In this document: positions 53,711 through 62,731 of the stretch, one piece after another
How the letters are laid out: each line of letters opens with the position of its first letter
Position numbering within the stretch: the stretch's first letter is position 1
Source: a virus
DNA: 64,000 nt
Strand: one strand, 5' to 3'
IMG/VR virus record: IMGVR_UViG_3300028827_000129
Coordinates: 106,084 to 170,083 of that record
Notes under the pieces: model-generated
Databases searched by the model: none
Told to the model about the DNA's origin: nothing
What the model saw: the letters and a program-made list of their open reading frames with translations, nothing else
Program-made: the position numbers and the translations under genes

Positions 53711-54109
53711 ATGGTTATTTTACCAGATGAAGGCAGGGCAGCTAGAAATAATGACTTATTTAAAAAAACTCACATTGATGCAGATTTAGAGTTGGGTCTG
53801 TTTACTAATGATCCATCAACCTTATCCACATCTACAGTTTATACAGACCTAACTGCGCCTGTCGGCACTGGATATAGTGCCATTACATTGGCTGATGCTA
53901 GTGCAGCTGTAGATTCATATGGTGTTGTTACGTGGGGAACGCAAACATTCACGGTAGGTACAGGCGGATGGGATAAAGATATTCAAGGTTATTATATAGC
54001 ATGCTCTATATCAGGCGTTAAAAAGATTCTTGTAATTTATGTACGAGATGATGGCCCAGTAACTTCTACGGAAGGTAGAAGCATTGATATCATCGCCAAA
54101 TTATATTAA
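53711..54109 (+). CDS. Small virion structural protein
   Basis: This is a 132-aa protein. ATG 53711 follows GGAGG by five bases; an in-frame TTG at 53699 lies before that site and is rejected. DADLELGLFTNDPSTLS, GYSAITLADASAAV and WDKDIQGYYIACS match the same class of small structural proteins as the two genes before it. It ends 15 bases before the giant adhesin gene, which has no ribosome site of its own. It may be co-transcribed with the adhesin. Confidence 0.6.
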   Translation: MVILPDEGRAARNNDLFKKTHIDADLELGLFTNDPSTLSTSTVYTDLTAPVGTGYSAITLADASAAVDSYGVVTWGTQTFTVGTGGWDKDIQGYYIACSISGVKKILVIYVRDDGPVTSTEGRSIDIIAKLY

Positions 54110-54124
54110 AAATATTAAATCGTT

Positions 54125-57100
54125 ATGGCTAAAAATATAGTACCAGCAATAAGTAATGTCCTCATTAACTTTGATGGCACATCTGTATCTTTTTCTGAAA
54201 ATGGATTGCGATTTGACTTAGAAGGTAGTGCCTGTGGGCTTTTGGACCAAGATCTAAGTGGTACTTATCCTGACAATCCTGCTTTTGCAACAACTTGTAA
54301 ATTATCAACTGGTATTGGTTGTGATGGAAAATGGGCATACCTTGAGAAAGATCTTTCTATATTAACCGTTAAACCATCTGTCATAAAATTAACATATGCA
54401 TCCCCGGAAATTGTTGGTTCTACACCAACGGATTACGGAGATTATGGTGGCACTGGGTTTATAATTAGCAATGGAAGTATGCAAATTTTTATTAAATTTA
54501 TAAACAATTCGAATGCTCCAATCCAGTATATGAAAAATAATGGTACCTGGGGAGTTATTACAGATGATAATAATATGTCAACTTGGTGGAATAATCGCCA
54601 GTTAGACCAGTATTGGGAATTTGATCTTTCAGCTTCTAGTGGCCCATACGCCGGGATTGTTGGATGTATAATTGATGGTGTACAACGTATCGCTAGCCCA
54701 ATAGCAGATTCATTATGCCCCGCTACTATTCCTGCAGGTATTAGAGTTTTTGCTGACAGAGGTACAAATGCAACAGTTTACACTACAGCAAGTATTGGCA
54801 AATTAATATTAAGTGCTCCTGGGGCATCATATACATATTGCGATGGCATAGCTGGACAAGCAAATGATTTTACGCAGAGTGGCAATGGTACTGTTACTGA
54901 CGATGTCCAAGAAGAAAATAGGACATGTTTAAAATTAGATAGCGGGGCTGTCGGAGACAGTATAGAAATTTCTAGACAAATAGCTGGAACATTCCGTGGG
55001 ATTTCTGATTTTTGGACACGCATAGAAGCTAAAATGCTTGTAGGTGCGTTTAATGATGGAGATACTTTAGAGGTTACATTATCTAATGGTTTAGCAGAGT
55101 TTAGTATTGAATTTGCTACAGATGGTATTTACGCCCTTAAGTCAGATCGTACTAAGCTGAAAGTATATGATTCTCCACCAGTGTCTTCTTTTAATGACTG
55201 GTATATACATTGGTGCCCAGGAGAGTTATCTGCGGATGGATGTGGTATACGCGGGATATATTTAGGGGATAAAAAAATAGTTTCAGGTATAGCATCTTCT
55301 GTAGCAGGACGTAACGAAAGTGATTGGATATATACGCCTGAAGTAGACTATGATGGGACTATATCTCTTGCAGCTGCTGGTTGGACAGAAGGAGGTACAG
55401 CAACAGCAGTTACTAGAACTCCAAATGTTTCATTTGATGGTACAAATTGTCTTAAATATTCTATTAGTCCATCTAATACTGGTTATATTTTAGATAAAAT
55501 TTTACCAGCCAATAGGGCAGTTAACCAAAAAAGAATCAAGTGGGAAGCCAGATACCAGTTTGTTAACCATTCCTTCACATCTGCTGATCGTTGTGCTTTG
55601 CAGTGGAATAATGGTGCTTATTGGCATACAATAATGGACAATAGGCGTACTCTTAGTCCAGCCTGGAGGTATGCAGACGATTATGCTGACGGAGGATATG
55701 GGCAGTGGAGATTTTACGACGGTAAAAAGAGTTATTTTTTTGAACTCCCTGGGTCTATCACTACCTTGAATATTGGATGGATTCATGAATCTGTCATATT
55801 TGACAATGAAAATAAATTTATATTATCTTACAGTATAAATGGATATGAATATTTAAAAGGTCCGCTCCCTTATGACAGCCCTCCTGTAGACAATACTAAT
55901 ACATTACGTACATTATTTTACGGCGATTCAGGTAGTGGCTATGATCTTTATATTGATTTCATAAAATTATCGTATGGGAATACAGCCCCTTCAGGATATG
56001 GAACAGCTCTATCTGATGGGTTTGTAAAAATAACATTAAAAGGTAATACTGCAAATAGGCAAGTATTTTTTGATAAACTTTATTTTGGCCGTGACGGTAA
56101 CCTTTTTTTGCCAACGCCTGCAATATATACTGAAGAAAACGATACATCTTACTTTGACGTTTTATCACAAGGTAGGATGGAATGTGACGCTCAAGATCCG
56201 GCATGGACCGAATTATATAAAATTGGTAACCCAACTTTTTCAGTAGACGCGGATCCAGATGATCGTACTTATGTAGAAGAATATAGCGTCTACGGAGATT
56301 ATAGATCATATGTAGGTCAAAAAGTTTTAAGAGTAGACTTATGGAATAATGACTATCCATTATTTTATATAGATGGTCATTTTAGTGATTTATCGGAAAG
56401 AAATATTACAGACGGGTCTGCTGTTTTAGGCGGCTATACGGTCCCATATCTTGTAGCTGCCAAGGAAACTGGCACGGACTTTCCTTTTGATGAAAATGAA
56501 GGCTATTGGATTAATACTGACACAGCCTGCACTCTCCTATTATCTAATTTTAAATTCGACCAAGGGTCTCCAACAAACTATTTAACGGTAACAGATGGTG
56601 TTGAACTAGATGCCACTTGGGATTCTTCTGGTTCGTATGGTGTTTATACCAAAACAGACAACGATACTTTGTCTGCTGACAATTCTACTGGATGGTGTCA
56701 TTTTGTTGTTGGAGATAATGGAACAACAGATTCAAAAATTAATTATGACAAAACTTTTGGGGACTTATCAACTGCTACATATGTAAGAATACGTACAACT
56801 ATACATTTAATAAGCCTTGGTGATATTTATGCCGGTGATTTCTTTGTCACATGTGGCAATGGTAACTTTGTGTTCTATTTATGGTTAATAGATCCTGGTA
56901 CTGGTCCAGAAGTTGGCTTCTACGACAATAGTGTCGGATATAAAAAAGTAGCAAGTTTAAGTTACAATAAAACATATACTTTAGAATTTATCATTGATGC
57001 ACAAAGTGGCTCTGAGGAAGTACTAGAATTTTGGATGGATGAACATGATGGCAATTCGTTGCAGCTAAAAGCTTACAACTTAGGGACACCTCGTCTTGCT

Positions 57101-60100
57101 ACATTCATGGATGATAGAGTTTTAGTTGTAGCTAAATCGGGCACTGGTGTTACGACAAACGAACTGTACTTCAAAGACTTAGTTATTGATCAAATAACAA
57201 CAGCTTTGGCATCCAATTCTAAAGGAATATTACGTAAAAATATTGGTCAAATTTCTACATCTGCAGATAGAATATATTTTGATATTATTTTTAGAATGAA
57301 AGGCTACGGTAATGCCTTATTAATACCGATAGCGTTTAGTGCTACACATGGTGTATTATTGCAATTTACTGAAGCTAATGGCGGCACACTTTATTACACA
57401 AATAGTGCTGGTAGTACAGTAGAATTAGCATCTAATCTTGGGTTTGATACAAGTCCACATAGAATTAGAGGCAGCTTAGACCCTACTGCTATCTCGGGTG
57501 GAGCAGGTATTACATATCTTATTATTGACGAAGATGAAAATAAAGAGTTCTCATCTATATCCGATTCTGTGGATACAACATATGGAGCCTATGGTGCAGA
57601 GGGTGATGTCCAGATTAGAATGCAAGCTTGGAATGTAACTCCATGTCATTGTGAGATTTTACAGTTTGCATTTGATGATAAGCCATATAGAGAACTGGCC
57701 ATAAAACGTAATATTGGTACTTTTTCAGACAAAGGTCTTTTAAATTACATTCATTCTATTAGACACAGACCTAATTATGGTAGTGGTCTAACAAAATTGA
57801 TCTTCTCTAATGGCGCAACTAATACTGAACTTGTCATGACATCAGCTTATCATCCTCCAATTTCTAGAGCAGAAAAGTATAATGAATCTTCAACTTACTA
57901 TTTAGATAATGAAGGCGTGAGGCATCCTGTTGCTTCTTTGCAGTCTGGTGGATATTCTCGTCATGGGCTTGGTATATTTGATTTATCATGTCATACGCCT
58001 GAAGGTCCTGGCATAGTGGGGTTTTATGGGCACCCTGCTATAGCACCAGATGATTTTTTCTTATACAAAACTTCTCGGAGAATTAATTACGAAGGTTTTG
58101 AGGACGGCGATGTTGTTCTAATCTTTAGGGCATATTTAGGATATCCGACTTCGCCTTACCATCAAACATATTTTGACTTTTTGCGCCTTGGTGAGACCTT
58201 ATCAAGTTCTTTGACTCTAGAAAATAAAATGGACTTATTAGGTGGCTATGACTATAGCCAAACCATGTTAGCTACAGACGAAATTATTAATGTAAAAATT
58301 GATTTAGGTTTCACAATAGAAGGATCTTCTTCTATTGAATTAGACTCTCCTGACTATTTGATGTATACTGGGTTAGATCCAAATGAAGATATAGGATATA
58401 CTTTTCAATCATCTGTTTTACAAACGCCGTATTATAGTGTTGCATTTTGTCCTAATGCAGCTGATAATCAAAATATACGTTTTGGGCTATTTTTCTATAA
58501 TGATATAAATAATCCATGGATTACTGATGCTCAATTTGGATGGGCGGCTAAAGGATATCATATTAGTGTTGATGGGAATCCTGATGGAGGAGGTATTGGT
58601 GGTAGTTTGTTTAAGCCAGCTGGTACCGACTTACCATATCATAAACCACTTTTCAAATATCCTCCGCCATTTAATAAAGATTATGTTGATACTTTAGGGG
58701 TAATTTCTGCGAATGCTTCTACTAATGATAAATTTTTATCAGGCGTCAGTTCTTATTTTGTTAATAATGATAACTGGATAAGTGGAATGGGAGCAAGTCC
58801 TAATTATGGTCTTATGCCTGCTGTATCATTTAATGGCAAAATTTATGTTGGATCATACTGGGGGTTTTCCAATGTAAGCATAGGCACAAGATATACTGTA
58901 GATTCTTATTATGTAGTAGGTAGTCTGACATATGCCGGACCTATTCCGTTTCAGATCACTTCCAATGTAGAATCGCCACCATCTGAATATAATACAAGAC
59001 TTTATTATTTAGATCCTGATGATCCAAATAAATTAATGCGTCAAAGAAGAGGGCGTTTTAGGATTGCTGAGGCTTTTGCCACTGAAGAAGTCTTATCTTT
59101 AAGATTATACGATATTTACCAATGGAAAGCGGCTGTTACCCTTGAAGATATTCCTTATATCTTGTATCGAGATGTTTATAATGCTAAGTTAATGTTATCG
59201 AAGAATTTAGAGTCTATTGTGATATGTGATACTCCAACTCAATATTTTACTATTGTAGCAGATAGGACAAGAGCTGCTGCGTTATATATCTTTTATGTTG
59301 ACAATAGCGATGGACATTTAAAGTATAAAACTTATAGGGCAAAAGCTTTTGAGCCTATTAACGAAAAATACCTATCGAATGCTACTATTTTGAAGAAAAA
59401 CATAGATATAGCTGGCAATTCTTTACAAGCACCAATGTCTGTTAATACTGGTGAAATTATTCTGTCATACATAACATCTACTGGCGAAGCAAGAGCATTG
59501 CCATTTACTTTTAAGATGACAAAGCATTTGTCTGACCCAGAATCTTGGCTATGCTGGACTGCTGGTGGCGTTGAGTGGGAACCATTTTGGAATGGTTTTA
59601 TTGCAGAAAATTATTTTAATTCACGTAAGGTCATGATTGGTCATAATGAAAGAAGGACTCCAGAAGTTGTTTCTGTGCCAAAGCAAGGAGAGCCAGTAGA
59701 AGACAATAGTTTTATTTTACCATATGGTCCTTATTTCGATTCGCATAACAAAGCTTCTGGCACATTATCTAGTGACAAATATATATATGTTGCAGCAGGT
59801 GGCAGAGAACTTGCTGGTGTTATAGAATATGGATATAGCGAGAATGTTAAAGAAAATGTTTTTGCATATCGTTCTGCATATCCCATAAATGATCCCAACT
59901 TTGACGTTACAAATTTTATTGATATCACTGGTAACTTAAATAATGTACACCAGTTTTTAGTTGGGAGAGGCTATAAAGCCTTGCATCCAACCCACGATAA
60001 TGCCATAGCTATGTTTTTTGCATACTCTTATCACTATGGAGTTACGGAATATATTCCTGGCCAAGGATGGAAAACAGGACAAGAATTACTAAGCACAGAA

Positions 60101-61006
60101 TATTCTGAGGGCGATGCTATAGGAGACAATAGTAGAGGTAATGCTGGTAATATTTACCTCTTAGATATAAAGCCATATAACAATAATGGGACATTAGAGT
60201 TTCATGTTTTTTGGACGTGCAGGAGATTTGTTCAAAGCCAAGACGAAAATGGAGTATGGGTTTATGATGTTGAATTAGGACGTTCACATGCTGAAATTCT
60301 TTATACAAAATTAATACCTAATGGAGATGGCACATATAACGCTTATAAATCAGATGATACTCCTCAATCACTGACTGTTTATGCTCCTGATGCTGAAGTT
60401 GTATGGAGATCTCCAGGATTTCCTTATAACACTGACTGTATCCCTAGGGCATATGGTTATGCAACTATTATGGACAATGGCAAGCCAGCTGTTGCAGTAT
60501 GGCAACAGAAGTTTGCAGAAGCGGCAAGTAGTACTGCTAGATGGGTAAGTAATGATTCTGTATTTTATTACTTAGATGACAACGGTGTATGGCAAGAAAG
60601 AATTATTAATACTAATCTTTTTGAACTTACTGGATTAGCATACAACCCAGAAACAAAAGGGATGATAGTAGTAGGCACCAGAGAAGAAAACGGTTGGTTA
60701 ATTCCTGTTTTCCAAAAATCAACAGATAATGGGGTTACTTGGTCTAGTATGCAGGCCGCTCCTATTAATTATTATGATGATGAAGGAAATAGAATGCATG
60801 TAACAGACTTTAGAGTTGCTGGTTGGTATGGTAAATATTTTAATGTTGTATGGACTTTAAATTATAATAAACCAATTCAGAGCTCTTCAAGTATTGGTGA
60901 AGTACACCACGGATATATGTACTTTGATGATCTTGGTGTAAAAATTATTAATTTAAAAACAACATGGAGGCATACATTTAGACATGTTGCTAGAGGTAAG
61001 AGTTAA
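54125..61006 (+). CDS. Giant adhesin / tail spike-like protein
   Basis: This 2293-aa protein starts at ATG 54125 without a visible Shine-Dalgarno sequence, so it may rely on coupling to the gene before. The first about 1300 residues contain several lectin- or laminin-G-like sandwiches (for example VIFDNENKFILSYSINGYEY, LYIDFIKLSYG and YTLEFIIDAQSG). The last about 650 residues resemble a sialidase-type beta-propeller, with an Asp-box STDNGVTW at residues 2199-2206. There is no clear catalytic site, so binding rather than cleavage of surface sugars is the safer inference. Its size and lack of repeats suggest a single long host-recognition molecule. Confidence 0.6.
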   Translation: MAKNIVPAISNVLINFDGTSVSFSENGLRFDLEGSACGLLDQDLSGTYPDNPAFATTCKLSTGIGCDGKWAYLEKDLSILTVKPSVIKLTYASPEIVGSTPTDYGDYGGTGFIISNGSMQIFIKFINNSNAPIQYMKNNGTWGVITDDNNMSTWWNNRQLDQYWEFDLSASSGPYAGIVGCIIDGVQRIASPIADSLCPATIPAGIRVFADRGTNATVYTTASIGKLILSAPGASYTYCDGIAGQANDFTQSGNGTVTDDVQEENRTCLKLDSGAVGDSIEISRQIAGTFRGISDFWTRIEAKMLVGAFNDGDTLEVTLSNGLAEFSIEFATDGIYALKSDRTKLKVYDSPPVSSFNDWYIHWCPGELSADGCGIRGIYLGDKKIVSGIASSVAGRNESDWIYTPEVDYDGTISLAAAGWTEGGTATAVTRTPNVSFDGTNCLKYSISPSNTGYILDKILPANRAVNQKRIKWEARYQFVNHSFTSADRCALQWNNGAYWHTIMDNRRTLSPAWRYADDYADGGYGQWRFYDGKKSYFFELPGSITTLNIGWIHESVIFDNENKFILSYSINGYEYLKGPLPYDSPPVDNTNTLRTLFYGDSGSGYDLYIDFIKLSYGNTAPSGYGTALSDGFVKITLKGNTANRQVFFDKLYFGRDGNLFLPTPAIYTEENDTSYFDVLSQGRMECDAQDPAWTELYKIGNPTFSVDADPDDRTYVEEYSVYGDYRSYVGQKVLRVDLWNNDYPLFYIDGHFSDLSERNITDGSAVLGGYTVPYLVAAKETGTDFPFDENEGYWINTDTACTLLLSNFKFDQGSPTNYLTVTDGVELDATWDSSGSYGVYTKTDNDTLSADNSTGWCHFVVGDNGTTDSKINYDKTFGDLSTATYVRIRTTIHLISLGDIYAGDFFVTCGNGNFVFYLWLIDPGTGPEVGFYDNSVGYKKVASLSYNKTYTLEFIIDAQSGSEEVLEFWMDEHDGNSLQLKAYNLGTPRLATFMDDRVLVVAKSGTGVTTNELYFKDLVIDQITTALASNSKGILRKNIGQISTSADRIYFDIIFRMKGYGNALLIPIAFSATHGVLLQFTEANGGTLYYTNSAGSTVELASNLGFDTSPHRIRGSLDPTAISGGAGITYLIIDEDENKEFSSISDSVDTTYGAYGAEGDVQIRMQAWNVTPCHCEILQFAFDDKPYRELAIKRNIGTFSDKGLLNYIHSIRHRPNYGSGLTKLIFSNGATNTELVMTSAYHPPISRAEKYNESSTYYLDNEGVRHPVASLQSGGYSRHGLGIFDLSCHTPEGPGIVGFYGHPAIAPDDFFLYKTSRRINYEGFEDGDVVLIFRAYLGYPTSPYHQTYFDFLRLGETLSSSLTLENKMDLLGGYDYSQTMLATDEIINVKIDLGFTIEGSSSIELDSPDYLMYTGLDPNEDIGYTFQSSVLQTPYYSVAFCPNAADNQNIRFGLFFYNDINNPWITDAQFGWAAKGYHISVDGNPDGGGIGGSLFKPAGTDLPYHKPLFKYPPPFNKDYVDTLGVISANASTNDKFLSGVSSYFVNNDNWISGMGASPNYGLMPAVSFNGKIYVGSYWGFSNVSIGTRYTVDSYYVVGSLTYAGPIPFQITSNVESPPSEYNTRLYYLDPDDPNKLMRQRRGRFRIAEAFATEEVLSLRLYDIYQWKAAVTLEDIPYILYRDVYNAKLMLSKNLESIVICDTPTQYFTIVADRTRAAALYIFYVDNSDGHLKYKTYRAKAFEPINEKYLSNATILKKNIDIAGNSLQAPMSVNTGEIILSYITSTGEARALPFTFKMTKHLSDPESWLCWTAGGVEWEPFWNGFIAENYFNSRKVMIGHNERRTPEVVSVPKQGEPVEDNSFILPYGPYFDSHNKASGTLSSDKYIYVAAGGRELAGVIEYGYSENVKENVFAYRSAYPINDPNFDVTNFIDITGNLNNVHQFLVGRGYKALHPTHDNAIAMFFAYSYHYGVTEYIPGQGWKTGQELLSTEYSEGDAIGDNSRGNAGNIYLLDIKPYNNNGTLEFHVFWTCRRFVQSQDENGVWVYDVELGRSHAEILYTKLIPNGDGTYNAYKSDDTPQSLTVYAPDAEVVWRSPGFPYNTDCIPRAYGYATIMDNGKPAVAVWQQKFAEAASSTARWVSNDSVFYYLDDNGVWQERIINTNLFELTGLAYNPETKGMIVVGTREENGWLIPVFQKSTDNGVTWSSMQAAPINYYDDEGNRMHVTDFRVAGWYGKYFNVVWTLNYNKPIQSSSSIGEVHHGYMYFDDLGVKIINLKTTWRHTFRHVARGKS

Positions 61007-61017
61007 GGAGGTGTCAG

Positions 61018-61593
61018 ATGTCTAGAATCTATAAAAAAGGAACTGGCTTTGAGTTTTGGGTTAAACTATTAAACCCAACTACTGGGAAGTATGCCACTGG
61101 ATCAGAGTTAAATTTTGCAGTTGGTGACTTTAAAATTATAGGCAAAAATAAAGGTAGTGCCGCATCTGCTAGAACAGACTTAGCTACTATGCCTGTTGAA
61201 ACTCCATCAGGCAGTGGCGATGTATTGATCACAGTAACAGATGCAGAAGCTAACTATGACTCTTTATTAATAACTTTCCAGCATCAGGCTGCTGTATTAG
61301 ATGATAACAGCTGGGACTGTTATGATGGGTCGAATCTTGGATTGTCTACATTTGATGCCTCTACTGATACTGTACAAATTGATCCAGCTATTACAGCTGA
61401 TATAGACTTTTTAGTACAAATAATGAAGAATAAAAAAGAAGTTCGCAAAGAAGGCTCTACGTGGTATTTATGCGTAAGAGATAGCGGAGATACATCTGAC
61501 ATATTAAAAAAAGCACTTAAAGATTCTTCTGGTAATGATATTTCTGATCTATTGGCAGGTCAATTAGCACAAGAGCTCGGGACTTCTGTATAA
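61018..61593 (+). CDS. Small virion/host-interaction protein, BppU-like style
   Basis: This is a 191-aa protein with the strong site AAGGAGGTG before ATG 61018. KKGTGFEFWVKLLNPTTGKY, then SGDVLITVTDAEANYDSLLITF, resemble the N-terminal domain of upper-baseplate or decoration proteins that begin a fibre. The last about 60 residues are helical with EVRKEGSTWYLCVRDSGD and LLAGQLAQELG. It lies between the giant adhesin and the repeat protein, so an adaptor role is plausible. The family is not certain. Confidence 0.5.
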   Translation: MSRIYKKGTGFEFWVKLLNPTTGKYATGSELNFAVGDFKIIGKNKGSAASARTDLATMPVETPSGSGDVLITVTDAEANYDSLLITFQHQAAVLDDNSWDCYDGSNLGLSTFDASTDTVQIDPAITADIDFLVQIMKNKKEVRKEGSTWYLCVRDSGDTSDILKKALKDSSGNDISDLLAGQLAQELGTSV

Positions 61594-61602
61594 TTTATTA
61601 TT

Positions 61603-62694
61603 ATGATTCTACGTATAGGACAGGGTTTAACTGGCTCAGCAAGTAAAGAAATCGCTTTTGGCTTAGGTTCGTCTGATCGCCGATCTTATATTTATGTTTC
61701 TTCAGGCGGAGCTTTAGCAGGTGGTTTTGCAATTGCTAGCACAGATAATGCTTACCTTTCAACTGGTGGGTGCATTGTTAGTGGTAGTGTTAATATTACT
61801 TATTCTAATATTATTACCTCGTCTGCTGGAGCTATTTTAGGTGGCTCATCTACCCAGCTATTTAACGTAGATTTTATTTCGTCGTCTGGTGTTATAGCTG
61901 GAGGTTCGTCGAATGTAGAATATCAAGGTACATTTACCTTTATATCTTCTGGCGGAGCTGTTGTATCTGGTGATGCAACTATTAGCAACACTACATCTGT
62001 CATATATAATGCAACTGGTGGCGTTATATGTGGCGGCGAAGCATTAATTAATATTTCTAGTAGTGTTTCATATCAATCTAGTGGTGGTGCTATAGTTGGC
62101 GGAACAGTTCCATATATATCCTTAATAGATTATCAATTAAGCGGTGGTAGCATTATTGGCGGCGAAATACAAGTCGTAGCTATAAAAAATGATACTGCCA
62201 ATAATGGCTGTATTGTTGGAGGTCAAGCGTTAATAAGCTCCTCTGGATCTATTGACTTTATAACAGAAGGCGGAGCTGTTATTGGCGGTAATGCAGCTGT
62301 TGTTACGCCGAATATATTTGAATATACTACAAATGGTGGGTTAGTAGCTGGAGGTGGCAGTACTACAAATATTAGTCATATTTTTGAATTTACTGCTACA
62401 GCTGGTGGCATAATTGGTGGAACCTTATTGCAAAATAATATATTCACCTATAACATGTCTGGAGGTAGTATTTGTAATGGCAATGTTGCCACATCCAAAG
62501 ACATATACTTAGAAGGTAACATATTAAGCTCATCTAAAGTAGAAGGCCTAACTGGATCTAAGTATATTCTACGTGGGTTATCTTCAAGGCATTTTAGAAT
62601 ATATAATAATAGATATAGACCCCTTCCTATAAGGCAGCGATTAAGAAAAAAGGGGTTTTCACGTGCAGCTATACGCAGAAGCATAAAATTATAA
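61603..62694 (+). CDS. Glycine-rich repeat (beta-solenoid-like) surface protein
   Basis: This 363-aa protein starts at ATG 61603 without a visible ribosome site. Residues about 30-295 contain 13 imperfect repeats of about 20-23 residues, each centred on SGGAIxGG-type cores (for example SSGGALAGG, STGGCIVSG, SSGGAIVGG, LSGGSIIGG, TEGGAVIGG). Such regular glycine pairs favour a beta-solenoid or a polyglycine-type layered fold. The last 40 residues (RYRPLPIRQRLRKKGFSRAA) are strongly basic. It is probably a virion surface or adhesion protein. It ends shortly before the GC-rich gene. Confidence 0.55.
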   Translation: MILRIGQGLTGSASKEIAFGLGSSDRRSYIYVSSGGALAGGFAIASTDNAYLSTGGCIVSGSVNITYSNIITSSAGAILGGSSTQLFNVDFISSSGVIAGGSSNVEYQGTFTFISSGGAVVSGDATISNTTSVIYNATGGVICGGEALINISSSVSYQSSGGAIVGGTVPYISLIDYQLSGGSIIGGEIQVVAIKNDTANNGCIVGGQALISSSGSIDFITEGGAVIGGNAAVVTPNIFEYTTNGGLVAGGGSTTNISHIFEFTATAGGIIGGTLLQNNIFTYNMSGGSICNGNVATSKDIYLEGNILSSSKVEGLTGSKYILRGLSSRHFRIYNNRYRPLPIRQRLRKKGFSRAAIRRSIKL

Positions 62695-62695
62695 T
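62690..62695 (+). promoter_or_regulatory. Possible -10 element before the GC-rich gene
   Basis: TATAAT overlaps the stop of the repeat protein; the following 36 bases hold TTGATTACC, a T-rich stretch and the ribosome site GGAG. No -35 box is evident. This AT-rich leader has the composition of the phage, unlike the gene it precedes. Confidence 0.3.
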
Positions 62696-62731
62696 ATAAG
62701 TTGATTACCTTTTTTATATAGGAGAATAATT

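Noticed and set aside
61690-62490. CRISPR array or DNA tandem repeat
   Set aside because: The regularity is at protein level (glycine-pair motifs); the DNA units differ in sequence and length and have no constant spacer pattern.
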